From contig NZ_BAABED010000001.1 in the NCBI RefSeq assembly GCF_039539965.1, forward strand, positions 2,356,001-2,420,000: 64,000 nucleotides of DNA. Direction: 5' to 3'. Every line of letters begins with the position of its first letter. Within the stretch, counting starts at the first letter, position 1. Below, piece after piece: positions 9,228 to 18,696 of the stretch. The DNA is from Arthrobacter methylotrophus. GTDB lineage: Bacteria; Actinomycetota; Actinomycetes; Actinomycetales; Micrococcaceae. The notes under the pieces were generated by a model, which was not told the origin of the DNA, searched no databases, and worked only from the letters and a program-made list of their open reading frames with translations. A program made the position numbers and the translations under genes.

Positions 9228-9367
9228 ATCCAGCTTCTGACGCGGCTTGAGCCCGCGCTTGGTTCCCCCGCCCCCCACTAGTCGCCCGCGACTCCACCCG
9301 GCCGCCACGAGGGCAGTGCACTCCGCATGCCACGGGTGGATGTCTTCATGTCCCGGGAAGGACACCC

Positions 9368-11029
9368 ATGCCCACGAGCATCACCACGGGTCCGCAGCCC
9401 ACAATGCCTGCGGCACACAAAGCACCGGCGTCCCTTGATAGCGCGCACATCGGCGACATCAAGGGCGCCTTCGGCACCATCAAGATGGATCAGGAAGGAT
9501 CCGGCAGCGGTTGGAAGGCCAAACTGAAGACTCTCCTGGCCGTCGTCGGTCCCGGCCTCATCGTGATGGTCGGAGACAACGACGCCGGAGCGTTCGGCAC
9601 CTACACTCAGGCCGGCCAGAACTACGGCACGTCCCTGCTGTGGACGCTCCTGCTGCTGGTTCCTGTTCTCTATGTCAACCAGGAAATGGTGCTCAGGCTC
9701 GGCGTCGTCACAGGCGTTGGGCACGCACGCCTCATTCTGGAACGGTTCGGCAAGTTCTGGGGCGCGTTCAGCGTGATCGACTTGTTCATCCTGAACGCTC
9801 TGACTATCGTGACGGAATTTATCGGTATCAGCCTCGGCCTTGACTATCTGGGCATCCCGAAAGTCGTCGGCGTTCTCGTAGCGGCCGCCGTCATAGTCGG
9901 GGCAGCTTCCACGGGGTCCTTCAAGCGTTTCGAACGTGTCTGCATGATCCTCGTGGCAGGGTCCCTGTTGCTGGTTCCGATCATCGTGATGGTGCACCCG
10001 GGCCTGGGCCAGATGGCTCATGACTTCGTGGTCCCCGGTGTTCCTACTGGTTCGGATCTGTCAACAGTGACGCTGCTCATCATCGGAATCGTCGGCACCA
10101 CCATTGCGCCGTGGCAGCTGTTCTTCCAGCAGTCCTACCTGATTGACAAGCGCATCACTCCGCGTTTCATCAACTACGAAAAGGCTGATCTTTGGATCGG
10201 TATCGCCATCGTCATTGTCGGCGCGGGGGCGATCATGGGATTCACAACCGCGACGTTCTCCGGCCAGCCTGAGTTTGGAAACTTCACCGACGCCGGAGGC
10301 GTGGCTGAGGGCCTGGGCAAGTATGTTGGAAAGACCGCCGGCGTGCTCTTCGCCGTCGCGCTGATTGATGCTTCGATCATCGGCGCCGCCGCCGTTGGTC
10401 TGTCCACCTCCTACGCGCTCGGTGATGTCCTTGGTCTGAAACACTCCCTGCACCGCAAGTTTTCCGATGCCAAGGGTTTCTACGCTGTCTTCGCCGGCAT
10501 CCTGCTGATCTCGGCCATCGTCGTTCTGATTCCGGGAGCGCCACTTGGCCTGCTCACCGTCGGGGTCCAGGTGCTTGCCGGTGTGCTGCTGCCGTCCGCC
10601 ACCGTGTTCCTGCTGTTGCTGTGTAACGACAAGCAAGTGCTCGGGCCATGGGTCAATGGCAAATTCCTGAACATCTTCACCGCGTTCATCATTGGGATCC
10701 TTGTGATCCTGTCCCTGGTCCTGACTTCCAGCGTGCTGTTCCCGGACATGACCGGAGGAACCATTGTCGCGATTATCTTCATCGGCGCAGGTGCGTGCCT
10801 GCTCGGCTGCATCGCTTACGTGATCTATCGTGCCTTGCGTCCCGGGCCCGCCCGCGAGGCCGTCAGCCACTCCGAGCGCCGCGAATGGAGGATGCCCCCG
10901 TTGACGCTCCTCGAGGCACCGAAAGTGTCCACAGCGCGCAGGGCCGGGCTCACGGTCCTGCGCGCCTACCTCCTGGTCGCGATGATCCTGGTCATTGTCC
11001 GTGTGGTTCAGCTGGCTATTGGCGGCTGA
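9368..11029 (+). CDS. NRAMP-related divalent metal (probably Mg2+) transporter with C-terminal tail
   Basis: 553 residues with an NRAMP core. Helix 1 reads VGDNDAGAFGTY instead of DPGN, and helix 6 reads IAPWQLFFQQS instead of the MPH motif; both changes remove the Mn/Fe-type metal site and resemble NRMT magnesium transporters. An N-terminal extension of about 50 residues precedes the core. After the core (from about residue 490) comes a linker and one extra transmembrane helix ending VIVRVVQLAIGG. The ATG follows GGGAAGG. It lies downstream of the M-box leader and 63 bp upstream of the MgtE_N/CBS gene. Mg2+ specificity is inferred from motif change plus riboswitch. Confidence 0.88.
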   Translation: MPTSITTGPQPTMPAAHKAPASLDSAHIGDIKGAFGTIKMDQEGSGSGWKAKLKTLLAVVGPGLIVMVGDNDAGAFGTYTQAGQNYGTSLLWTLLLLVPVLYVNQEMVLRLGVVTGVGHARLILERFGKFWGAFSVIDLFILNALTIVTEFIGISLGLDYLGIPKVVGVLVAAAVIVGAASTGSFKRFERVCMILVAGSLLLVPIIVMVHPGLGQMAHDFVVPGVPTGSDLSTVTLLIIGIVGTTIAPWQLFFQQSYLIDKRITPRFINYEKADLWIGIAIVIVGAGAIMGFTTATFSGQPEFGNFTDAGGVAEGLGKYVGKTAGVLFAVALIDASIIGAAAVGLSTSYALGDVLGLKHSLHRKFSDAKGFYAVFAGILLISAIVVLIPGAPLGLLTVGVQVLAGVLLPSATVFLLLLCNDKQVLGPWVNGKFLNIFTAFIIGILVILSLVLTSSVLFPDMTGGTIVAIIFIGAGACLLGCIAYVIYRALRPGPAREAVSHSERREWRMPPLTLLEAPKVSTARRAGLTVLRAYLLVAMILVIVRVVQLAIGG

Positions 11030-11092
11030 ACGCCCAGGGCGTAGATTCCACAACAGGCCCGTCAAGCCCCTTCTCCCGAAAGGCTCCCACCG

Positions 11093-12391
11093 ATGAGCAC
11101 CAACGGCACTTCCAGCGCACCGCGCTTCATGCTTTCAACCCTCCTGCGCCAGCCCGTCCTCGACTCCAAAGGCAACCAGATCGGCGTCCTTGCCGACGTG
11201 ATCGTCCGTCTTCGCGACGGGGTCTACCCCACACTCAGCGGTCTGGTCGTCAGTGTGGGCAACACCCAGATCTTCACGACCGTCGAGGACGTGGCAGGCA
11301 TCGAGGCTTACGGCATCCGGCTGCGCACCACCAAGCTGGACCTGCGCCCCTTCAGCCGGCGCGAAGGCGAAGTCCTGCTCCAGGAAGACGTCCTCGGACA
11401 CCGGCTCATCGACATTGAACGCACCATCATGGTCAGGGCCTACGACATCGAACTCAGCCAGAACGCAGACACTTGGGAGGCCACCGGACTCGACGTCCAC
11501 AAGCCCCGGTGGTTCCGGACCGAGCGCAGCCACAAGCCCCACGCCTCCCGCGACTGGAACCAGTTCCTGCCCCTCATCGGTCACAAGGACTCCAGCAAGG
11601 TGCGCTCGGATTCTGCACGATTCCGCAAGATGAAGCCGGCCCAGATCGCTGACCTCATTGAAGACTCCTCTGACAAAGAACAGCACGAACTCCTGGCACA
11701 GGTACATAAGGATCCCGAGCTTGAGGCGGATGTCTTTGAGGAGCTCGATGACGACCGCCAGTCGCGGATCTTGAAGGACCGCAGTGACCAGGACGTCGCG
11801 GACGTATTGGCCCACATGCGCGCCGACGATGCCGCAGATGCTGTCATGGACCTGCCCCAGGAACGTCGCAAAGCGATCCTTGCCCTCCTGCCGCCAACCC
11901 AGCACGCCAAAGTCATGGCGCTCCTTGGCTACCATGACGCAACGGCCGGCGGACTGATGGGAACCGACTACACGGCCCTTCCCTCAACCACCACCGTCGC
12001 GGAGGCGATCAACAGTGTCCGAACTGCCACCGCCCAACAGCCGGAAGCACTGACAACTATCTATTCCCTCCACCCGGACGGAACACTCGCAGGCGTCATC
12101 GGCCTGGTCCAGGCTCTGCAATCCAGCCCGAGCAAGACCCTTGGCGAGGTGGCCGACCCCGAACCTGTCAGCGCACAACCCGGCGATGACATCATCGAAG
12201 TCACCACCACGATGGCCGACTTCAACCTGCTCACCCTCCCCGTACTGGATGCCGAACGCCGGATTCTCGGCGTTATCACCGTTGACGACGCCCTCGAAGC
12301 GGCGATCCCGGACGACTGGGCCCGCCGCGAACACAACCGCGCAGCTACCGGCAGCAACCACGTCGAGTCCGAAACACGCACCAGCCACTAG
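11093..12391 (+). CDS. PRC-barrel / MgtE_N / CBS-pair cytoplasmic protein
   Basis: 432 residues without membrane segments. Order: PRC-barrel-like region (about 15-140, DSKGNQIGVLADVIVRLRDG), MgtE intracellular N domain of helical repeats (about 180-290, with ELEADVFEELDDDRQ and MRADDAADAVMDLPQERR), then two CBS motifs (about 290-415, ending VLDAERRILGVITVDDALEA). In the MgtE channel these cytosolic domains bind Mg2+ and gate the pore; here they are separate from any MgtE pore and sit next to an M-box-associated NRAMP transporter. It may be a Mg2+ sensor that gates or regulates that transporter in trans (inference). The pair is probably one operon. Confidence 0.87.
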   Translation: MSTNGTSSAPRFMLSTLLRQPVLDSKGNQIGVLADVIVRLRDGVYPTLSGLVVSVGNTQIFTTVEDVAGIEAYGIRLRTTKLDLRPFSRREGEVLLQEDVLGHRLIDIERTIMVRAYDIELSQNADTWEATGLDVHKPRWFRTERSHKPHASRDWNQFLPLIGHKDSSKVRSDSARFRKMKPAQIADLIEDSSDKEQHELLAQVHKDPELEADVFEELDDDRQSRILKDRSDQDVADVLAHMRADDAADAVMDLPQERRKAILALLPPTQHAKVMALLGYHDATAGGLMGTDYTALPSTTTVAEAINSVRTATAQQPEALTTIYSLHPDGTLAGVIGLVQALQSSPSKTLGEVADPEPVSAQPGDDIIEVTTTMADFNLLTLPVLDAERRILGVITVDDALEAAIPDDWARREHNRAATGSNHVESETRTSH

Positions 12392-12410
12392 GAAACAAGG
12401 ACCCGATCGC

Positions 12411-12991
12411 TGAACCCCACAACGAGCCACCGCCGTCTGTATGAGCAACTCCTGAAACGTGATCTGGACCGAAGGGTCCGCCGTCGCAGGATTGTCCTCG
12501 ACGCCGCACTGGCCGTGGCGGCACTCGTCCCTGGTGTGGTCGTGTCTGTGGGTAGTACCGCGCTCAGTTTCAACGCAAACCTCCACCGTTCGGGCCTTGA
12601 ACGGCGAGGATGTCCAGAAGTTGAGCAAGGAAAGCTACGGCTACGGGTTCGACGCCGCGAAAACCTCCCTGATCAAGGCCGGTAAAGCCGATGACGACGC
12701 CACATACCAAGCAGCTCGCGACGCCGGACGCAGCAAGCAACCTCGCTGACCGGAGGAAACATTTCCTTCCCGACCCTGCCGATCACGGGCTTCGTCATCT
12801 CCCCGGCAACGCAACCCGCGACCGGTGCAAGCACCACCGTCCCGGACCCGGCACAGGTCCCGGCGCCGGCGACCCCAGCACCCGAAACCCCGGCCCCCAG
12901 CAATAGCACTTACGCCGACTCCACGGGAGCCCTCCAAGGCGGCAACATCCCTGCGTCGAATAGGGGTTGCCGCAGATGGACCAAGCGGTGA
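12411..12991 (+). pseudogene. Frameshifted gene for a small secreted or membrane-anchored protein
   Basis: Three consecutive stretches in different frames read as one plausible protein: a basic start with RRVRRRRIVLDAALAVAAL and a membrane helix, then LNGEDVQKLSKESYGYGFDA in the next frame, then GGNISFPTLPITGFVISPAT and a Pro/Thr/Ala-rich linker in the third, stopping at 12989. No good start codon precedes the first part. This is either a decayed gene or one with sequence errors. It follows the MgtE_N/CBS gene directly. Confidence 0.45.
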
Positions 12992-13080
12992 AACCGCAGG
13001 TCAACGTGGATGACCCGTGCGCGGAACGGGCGTGAGCAGTCCGTGTGACAGGTCAAAGGTCTTCAGCCTGGATCCCTGGC

Positions 13081-13728
13081 TCAACCGGGCAGGGAGCCCT
13101 GGGCGGCTTTTTCGGCGGCGGCCTGGCTGCCCCGGCCCCGCAGGACACGCGCTATGGCCACTGCGAGGACGGAGCCAGCGACCGGGCCGGCGGCGTAGAT
13201 CCAGATTCGGCTGAAATCTCCAGTGATCAGGTCAGGACCGAACGACCTGATCGGGTTCATTGACGCTCCGCTGACGGGTCCCCACAGTCCGGCCATGACG
13301 ATGTACGCGGCGATCCCGAATGCAGACACCGCGCCCAAGTTCTGCGCCCCGGAGGCAACGGCGAGGACGGTGCTGACCAGCCCCGCGGTCAGCAGGACTT
13401 CCAGGGTGAATGCCTGAAAGTCGGTGAATTCCGGGCCTGGAACCGTCATCCCGTCCTTGCCGTTGTGGCCAAACACGGCCAGCGTGGCGGCGGCGAGCAT
13501 GGCGGCGGCAGTCTGGGCGAGTATATAGCCGGGGACTCTTGGCCGCGGAAAGTCCCGGCGCAGTGCGAACGCCAAGCTCACGACGGGGTTCAGGTGAGCC
13601 CCGGAAACGGGGCCGATGAAGAGAACGACGGCGATGATGGTCAACGCCGGCGTCATCGTGATGGCCGTGTGCCCGAGGCCTCCGCGCGTGGCTGTGTTTA
13701 CAACGTCTGCGCCGGCCGCGGCCAACAC
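13081..13728 (-). CDS. MIP/aquaporin-family channel, probably broken at the 5' end
   Basis: 215 residues with about five transmembrane helices and the two half-helix motifs of the family in variant form, SGAHLNPVVS and SGASMNPIRSFGP (NPV and NPI in place of NPA). These channels pass water or small neutral solutes. The first helix of the family is incomplete: reading upstream in the same frame gives SRRLFGEFL, a TGA at 13743..13741, then TYLLVLAAAGADVVN, where Gly is expected at the TGA. The ATG at 13728 is therefore probably internal and the native gene carries a nonsense change. Neighbouring genes are also decayed. Confidence 0.75.
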   Translation of the reverse strand: MLAAAGADVVNTATRGGLGHTAITMTPALTIIAVVLFIGPVSGAHLNPVVSLAFALRRDFPRPRVPGYILAQTAAAMLAAATLAVFGHNGKDGMTVPGPEFTDFQAFTLEVLLTAGLVSTVLAVASGAQNLGAVSAFGIAAYIVMAGLWGPVSGASMNPIRSFGPDLITGDFSRIWIYAAGPVAGSVLAVAIARVLRGRGSQAAAEKAAQGSLPG

Positions 13729-13882
13729 CAGAAGATAAGTTCAAAGGAACTCACCGAAAAGCCGGCGCGATTGGTTGCCGGGCTTGTTGAAGGCCCGGAT
13801 CGTGCGATGGTCCTGGAGAGAGGCCCGGGTGCCTCCGCCCTCCGGACCGTCTTTCCGCGTCTCGTGCCAGCATCTGTCCGGT

Positions 13883-14257
13883 CTAGAATCCGGCGATACG
13901 CGCGGAAACGACGGTGTCTTCGCTCAGATGATAGGACGCGTAGATCCGATGGTATCCGTCGACAATCCGGGCAGTCATCCCGGCTTTCTTGCTCCCAAGG
14001 ATGATCAGGCACAGCGAGAGCGCCGTCCCGGCCGCGACTCAGGCGAGTTTCTTGGCAACGTCTTGGTCATCGGCCGGCAACAGCGACAGCCCGGCTGCCC
14101 GCAGAAGGTACTTGGCCTTGAATGACACGGTGTCCGCCTGCTCCAGGGCTTCCGGTGTTGCCGGTGGTGCGGATCCTCTCCACCGCCGGAAACGGCCAGT
14201 AGAACCTGCCACTGTGCTCCGACAGCCGCCCGCGGTTCCGGAGGGTGGCGGCGGCAC
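13883..14257 (-). pseudogene. ParB-like hypothetical protein with premature TGA
   Basis: The frame reads ALEQADTVSFKAKYLLRAAG, LLPADDQDVAKKLA, then TGA at 14041..14039, then continues without shift as VAAGTALSLCLIILGSKK, TARIVDGYHRIYASYHL and ends SARIAGF at a TAG. The IVDGYHRIxASY segment is typical of ParB/Srx-fold proteins. The N-terminal part also appears frameshifted before residue 35. Adjacent to the nonsense-bearing aquaporin gene. Confidence 0.55.
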
Positions 14258-14304
14258 AGAGCAGGCACACCTTCATCGCGGCGTCGGAGTGTCATGATCA
14301 GGCC

Positions 14305-14961
14305 ATGAGCATTTCTACTTTCAAACCTCCTGTCCACCGCTCGGGCATCCACCTGACCGCCATGGCTGGCGTGGGGCTGGCCGTCGCGCTTGCGGTCGGG
14401 AACTTCATGTCCTGGGCCTATGCCCCCGCGCTGGGATGGGCGACCGCGTCACTGACGTACCTAATCTGGGTCTGGTCTGTCATCGGGACCCTGGATGCTG
14501 CCGGCACCGAGGCCCACGCCCGCGCCAGAGGTGAGGATCCCGGCCGTGTTGTCTCAGACCTGCTGGTGCTCGCGGCCACCATCGGCAGCTTCGGCGGGGT
14601 CGCCCTGATCCTGCTGGAGGCCGGATCAGCCCAAGGCGGCTTGAAGGCGGCCATCATTGCCCTGGCACTGGGCAGCGTCACGTTGTCCTGGCTCCTGGTG
14701 CAAACGCTCTTCACGCTACGGTACGCAACCATTTACTACAGGGAAGCCGATGGTGTGGACTTCAACGAGAAGAAGCCGCCCCGGTACATGGATTTTGCCT
14801 ACCTTTCCTTCACCATCGGCATGACCTTCCAGGTCTCGGACACAAACCTTACAACGGACCAGATCCGCTATACGGCCCTCCGCCAGGCATTGCTCTCCTA
14901 CGTTCTGGGCGCCATCGTGCTTGCAACGGTCATAAACCTCGTCTCCGGGCTCGTTCACTGA
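14305..14961 (+). CDS. DUF1345-family integral membrane protein
   Basis: 218 residues with about five hydrophobic helices and the family's typical tail segment ADGVDFNEKKPPRYMDFAYL followed by SFTIGMTFQVSDTNLTT. DUF1345 proteins are uncharacterised inner-membrane proteins. The ATG at 14305 begins MSISTFKPPVHRSG after GATCAGG; upstream in-frame codons belong to no recognisable domain. It stands between a pseudogene and the interrupted VIT gene. Confidence 0.85.
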   Translation: MSISTFKPPVHRSGIHLTAMAGVGLAVALAVGNFMSWAYAPALGWATASLTYLIWVWSVIGTLDAAGTEAHARARGEDPGRVVSDLLVLAATIGSFGGVALILLEAGSAQGGLKAAIIALALGSVTLSWLLVQTLFTLRYATIYYREADGVDFNEKKPPRYMDFAYLSFTIGMTFQVSDTNLTTDQIRYTALRQALLSYVLGAIVLATVINLVSGLVH

Positions 14962-14981
14962 CCCAACCCTGGCACCTGTTC

Positions 14982-15759
14982 ATGGCCCGTGATTCCCCGT
15001 GTATACCCAACGGGGGTAACCACGACACGGCCGGGGCAGGCCCGGGCTGGTCGCCGTGGTTGACTTCGGACACGTCAAACGAGGAGAGGCCGTCCGACCT
15101 GCCGGGGCAGCATGCGGATGAACCCCATGCCGAAGGTGGCCTGGCCGGGAGGCTGAACTGGCTTCGGGCCGGGGTACTGGGCTCGAACGACGGGATCGTT
15201 TCCGTGGCCGCGATCGTCGTGGGTGTCGCCGGGCCACCCCGGCGGCTGCCCCGGCGCTCACTGCCGGCGTCGCGGCCTCGTGGGCGGTGCCATTTCGATG
15301 GTACTGGGAGAAATACGTATCGGTCAGTAGCCATCGTGACAGCCAGCGCGCCATGATCGACAAGGAAAAAGCCAAACTCACGGACACTCCGAGGCGGAGC
15401 TGGCTGAACTTTCCGGTCTTTACGAGGCAAAAGGACTATCCACCCGACCGCCGAGAGGGTTGCCCGGGAACTGACGGACAAGGATGCCATTGCCGCGCAC
15501 CTTTCCGCCGAACTGGACATTGAAGAAGACGAAGTGGTTAGTCCCTGGAGTGCCGCCATGGCATCGGCGATCGCCTTCACCGCGGGAGGAGTGCTCCCGC
15601 TGGCGGCCATCCTGTTGTCCACCCAGCAGCTTCGGGTGCCGATGACGTTCGTCGTGGTCCTGCTCGCCCTGGCCTTTACCGGAGTCCTGGGCGCGAAGCT
15701 CGGCGGCAGCCGCGCGGCCCGGGCCACTGTCCACATCGTCGTCGGGGGTGCCCTTGCAC
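14982..15759 (+). pseudogene. VIT/CCC1-family transporter, 5' part, interrupted by the transposon
   Basis: VIT/CCC1 proteins move Fe2+ or Mn2+ across membranes. The first conserved stretch, GGLAGRLNWLRAGVLGSND then GIVSVAAIVVGVAG, is intact; the rest is spread over other frames (EYVSVSSHRDSQRAMIDKE, then EAELAELSGLYEAKGLS, then AERVARELTDKDAIAAHLSA, then the membrane part ending VHIVVGGALA). At least three frameshifts precede the transposon. The coding sequence stops at the TGCAC target site and resumes at 26323, so the insertion point is exact. Start uncertain. Confidence 0.85.
15755..15759. repeat. Left 5-bp target-site duplication (TGCAC)
   Basis: TGCAC directly precedes the left inverted repeat and is repeated at 26323..26327 directly after the right one. 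A 5-bp duplication is the Tn3-family norm. Confidence 0.88.
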
Positions 15760-15798
15760 GGCCCGGTACTCCTGAAGGTGTCTTCAGGGGCAATCTAG
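15760..15798 (+). repeat. Left terminal inverted repeat (39 bp)
   Basis: Begins GGCCCGGTACTCCTGA and ends CAGGGGCAATCTAG. Compared with the inverted 26284..26322 copy it differs at four positions. Confidence 0.9.
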
Positions 15799-15817
15799 GT
15801 GTGGTTGAGTTCTGGGT

Positions 15818-18427
15818 ATGGGCCTTGAGCTGACGAGTGAACTTCTTGATTCGTGGACGCTGGTTGATGACGATGTGGCATTGATGGGCCGGAAGTCAGG
15901 AGCGATTCGGGCAGGGTTTGCTGTGTTGCTGAAGTTTTTTCAGCAACATGCCAGGTTTCCGGTCGGGCCTTCTGATCTTCCACTGGGAGCTTTGAACTAT
16001 GTAGCAGCACAGATTTCCGTTCCTATCGATGCGCTGGGTCCCTATTGGGATGGGCGTTCAATCAAATACCACCGGGCCGAGAGGTCCCATTTTGGATTCC
16101 GTGAGTTCACCTCCGCTGATGAGGCCCGGCTGGCTGGGTGGTTGGCGGAGAGGGTGTGCCCGTCGGAGGTTCGTGAGTCTGCGCTTGTGGAGGCTTTGTT
16201 GTCCCGGTGCCGTCAGGAGCGTATTGAGCCGCCGGGGCGTGCGGGCAGGATTGTTGGTGCTGGCCGGGCGTTGTTTGAGCAGCGCTTGCGTGCCGATGTC
16301 GTCAAGGTTCTGGGGCAGGACGGCGCTGCTGGTCTGGAGGCCCTCGTAGCTGATGGAACAGCGGGTTCTCTGTTGTCGGTGTTGAAGACTGATCCGGGCC
16401 CGGCTGGTTTGGAATCGTTGCTGGCAGAAGTGGAGAAGCTTTCAGCAGCCCAGGCTCTTGATTTAGCGCCCGGCTTGTTTGCCGGGGTGTCGGAGAAGGT
16501 CGTGAGCGCGTGGCGGGCCAGGGCGGCCCGGATGTATCCATCGGACTTCTGGAACGCGCCGCGCCCGGTGCGGTTGACGCTCTTGGCGGCGTTGTGTCAT
16601 CAACGCACGGCGGAGATCGCTGACTGCCTGATCGATCTGCTGCTGGTCCTGGTGTTGAAGATCAATACCAGCGCGGTGAAGAAGGTCGAGAAAGAACTGA
16701 CCGAGGACCTGCAAAGGGTCCATGGGAAGACGGCCTTGCTGTTCAAACTCGCTGAGACAGCGGTTGCATGCCCGGATGAGACGGTCCGGAAGACCGTGTT
16801 CCCGGTGGTGAGTGAGAAGACCCTGCGGCAGCTGGTCCAGGAGGCAAAAGCCAACGAGACTGTGTTCCAGGGCAAGGTGCGGACCGTGTTGCGGGGTTCG
16901 TACTCGAATCATTACCGGCGGATGCTGCCGGCGTTGCTGTCCGTGCTGCGGTTCCGGTGCCATAACACGGCGTTCCGGCCGATCATGGATGCCATCGCGT
17001 TGCTGGAACGGTACGCGGATGCTGGAAGCAAGAGCCAGTTCTTCGCCCCAGGCGAGGTAGTCCCGGTTGCGGGGGTGGTTCCCCGGTCCTGGGAGGGCGC
17101 TGTCCGGGACGAGAAGGGCAGGATTGAGCGGATACCCTACGAGCTTTGCCTGCTGGTGTCTTTACGGGGTGCGTTGCGCCGTCGCGAGGTTTTCGTTGAC
17201 GGGGCCGGGAAGTGGCGGGATCCGGAAGAGGATCTTCCCCAGGACTTCGACGCTTCCCGCGAGCTTCATTACGAGGCTTTGCGGAAGCCGTTGGATCCGG
17301 CCAGGTTCATTTTTGATCTTCAGTCCAGAATGACCAGGACACTGGAGCATCTGGATAACGGTCTGCTGGCCGATACTACTGGCGGGGTGAGGATCACCAA
17401 ACGCCGCGGTGCGCCGTGGATAAAGGTGCCCAAGCTGGAAAAACTCGAAGAGCCAGCGAATCTAGGCAAACTCAAGGACGAGGTCCTGGCGAGGTGGGGC
17501 ACCCTGGACTTGCTGGAAGTCCTCAAGGAAGCGGACTTCCTGACCGGATTTACCGGGGAATTCGTCTCCGTTGCCTCCCGCGAGGTCCTTGACCGTGACA
17601 CGCTGCGTAAGCGTCTGCTGCTTTGTTTGTTCGGACTCGGGACGAACATGGGCATCAAAGCCGTCACTGACGCCGGCGGTCACGGGGAGACGGAGCGGGA
17701 GTTACGCCATGTCCGCCGGACATTCATTACGAAGGACAATCTGCGCCAGGCGATTGTGAAGGTCGTCAACGCCACGTTCGAGGCCAGGAACCCTAACTGG
17801 TGGGGTGAAGGGAATGCCTGTGCTTCGGATTCGAAGAAGTTCGGGTCCTGGGAATCGAACCTGATGACCGAGTGGCACAACCGTTACGGCGGGCCCGGAG
17901 TGATGATCTACTGGCACGTGGAGAAGAAATCGACCTGCATCTATTCCCAGCTGAAGAACTGTTCCTCCTCCGAGGTTGCTGCCATGATCGAAGGAATCCT
18001 GCGCCACGACACCGACGCCGAGATCGAAGCGAACTACGTTGACACCCACGGCGCCTCGATCGTGGGGTTCGCGTTCACCGAGCTCCTAGGCTTCCGGCTG
18101 TTGCCGCGCTTGAAGAACATCGGCTCCATCCGCCTCTACCGGACCAGCAACGACGAAGCCTACGCCGAGATCAATGACGTGTTGTCTCGTCCGATCAATT
18201 GGGATCTTATCGCCCAGCAATATGACCAGATGGTCAAATACGCCACCGCCCTCAAACTCGGCACGGCCGAATCGGAGACGATCCTGCGCCGCTTCACCCG
18301 CGGCGGGCCCAAACACCCCACCTACCAGGCCCTGGAGGAACTCGGACGGGCCGTGCGGACAATCTTCGCCGCCGACTACCTCGCCAGCGAAGGCCTGCGA
18401 CGCGAAATCAACTCGGGACTGCAGTGA
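15818..18427 (+). CDS. tnpA: Tn3-family transposase, C-terminally truncated
   Basis: 869 residues; Tn3-family TnpA is usually about 960-1000. The N-terminal DNA-binding part and the DDE core are present: [20 protein letters not shown] with the first core Asp, then [20 protein letters not shown] with the second. The protein stops at [10 protein letters not shown], inside the conserved segment that normally continues as VVENWN and another 100 or so residues. The catalytic Glu of the triad lies in or near this segment, so activity is doubtful. Its stop overlaps the TNT ORF by 4 bp (GTGA). The start is only 20 bp inside the left repeat, as is common for such elements. Confidence 0.9.
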   Translation: MGLELTSELLDSWTLVDDDVALMGRKSGAIRAGFAVLLKFFQQHARFPVGPSDLPLGALNYVAAQISVPIDALGPYWDGRSIKYHRAERSHFGFREFTSADEARLAGWLAERVCPSEVRESALVEALLSRCRQERIEPPGRAGRIVGAGRALFEQRLRADVVKVLGQDGAAGLEALVADGTAGSLLSVLKTDPGPAGLESLLAEVEKLSAAQALDLAPGLFAGVSEKVVSAWRARAARMYPSDFWNAPRPVRLTLLAALCHQRTAEIADCLIDLLLVLVLKINTSAVKKVEKELTEDLQRVHGKTALLFKLAETAVACPDETVRKTVFPVVSEKTLRQLVQEAKANETVFQGKVRTVLRGSYSNHYRRMLPALLSVLRFRCHNTAFRPIMDAIALLERYADAGSKSQFFAPGEVVPVAGVVPRSWEGAVRDEKGRIERIPYELCLLVSLRGALRRREVFVDGAGKWRDPEEDLPQDFDASRELHYEALRKPLDPARFIFDLQSRMTRTLEHLDNGLLADTTGGVRITKRRGAPWIKVPKLEKLEEPANLGKLKDEVLARWGTLDLLEVLKEADFLTGFTGEFVSVASREVLDRDTLRKRLLLCLFGLGTNMGIKAVTDAGGHGETERELRHVRRTFITKDNLRQAIVKVVNATFEARNPNWWGEGNACASDSKKFGSWESNLMTEWHNRYGGPGVMIYWHVEKKSTCIYSQLKNCSSSEVAAMIEGILRHDTDAEIEANYVDTHGASIVGFAFTELLGFRLLPRLKNIGSIRLYRTSNDEAYAEINDVLSRPINWDLIAQQYDQMVKYATALKLGTAESETILRRFTRGGPKHPTYQALEELGRAVRTIFAADYLASEGLRREINSGLQ

Positions 18428-18696
18428 CCCTTCCTGCTGGCACCCGAATCGACCGATTTGGCTCGCCATATGGTAGATTCACGTCCCCCGAGGGCATTCC
18501 GCTGTGGCAGCGCGCATTGCCTCCGCACGCCTTAGAGGGTGACTATTCCATTTATGAGACAACCAGGGACCTTAGGGTGCTTCAGGGAACTATCGCCCCC
18601 GCGTTCGGACAGCCAGGGTATGGAACTCAGTACGTTCTCCCCCAAAACGTAAGGACCCTGATCGACAATGGTTTCTTGAAAGAGGTGGGCAAATGA
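18424..18696 (+). CDS. Orphan TNT-domain toxin (NAD+ glycohydrolase type)
   Basis: 90 residues that match the TNT domain of tuberculosis necrotizing toxin (C-terminus of CpnT): [34 protein letters not shown], then [20 protein letters not shown] and [14 protein letters not shown] enzymes destroy NAD+/NADP+. Normally the domain is the tip of a large secreted polymorphic toxin; here no secretion or linker region precedes it and the GTG start sits on the tnpA stop, so it would be made inside the cell by translational coupling. The immunity-like gene overlaps its end by 4 bp. Whether all catalytic residues are kept needs an alignment. Confidence 0.8.
   Translation: MTLPAGTRIDRFGSPYGRFTSPEGIPLWQRALPPHALEGDYSIYETTRDLRVLQGTIAPAFGQPGYGTQYVLPQNVRTLIDNGFLKEVGK

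Noticed and set aside
10061..11065. 334-codon minus-strand frame opposite the NRAMP gene
   Set aside because: Low-complexity Asp/Gln/Gly-rich translation typical of an antisense frame in high-GC coding DNA.
12691..12906. 71-codon plus-strand frame
   Set aside because: It overlaps the more protein-like Pro/Thr-rich frame of the broken gene and has no ribosome site.
13741..14041. UGA recoding (selenocysteine or codon reassignment) in the aquaporin and ParB-like genes
   Set aside because: The residues expected at the two TGAs differ (Gly versus probably Lys or Arg), no SECIS-like context was seen, and TGA is used as a normal stop throughout the window.
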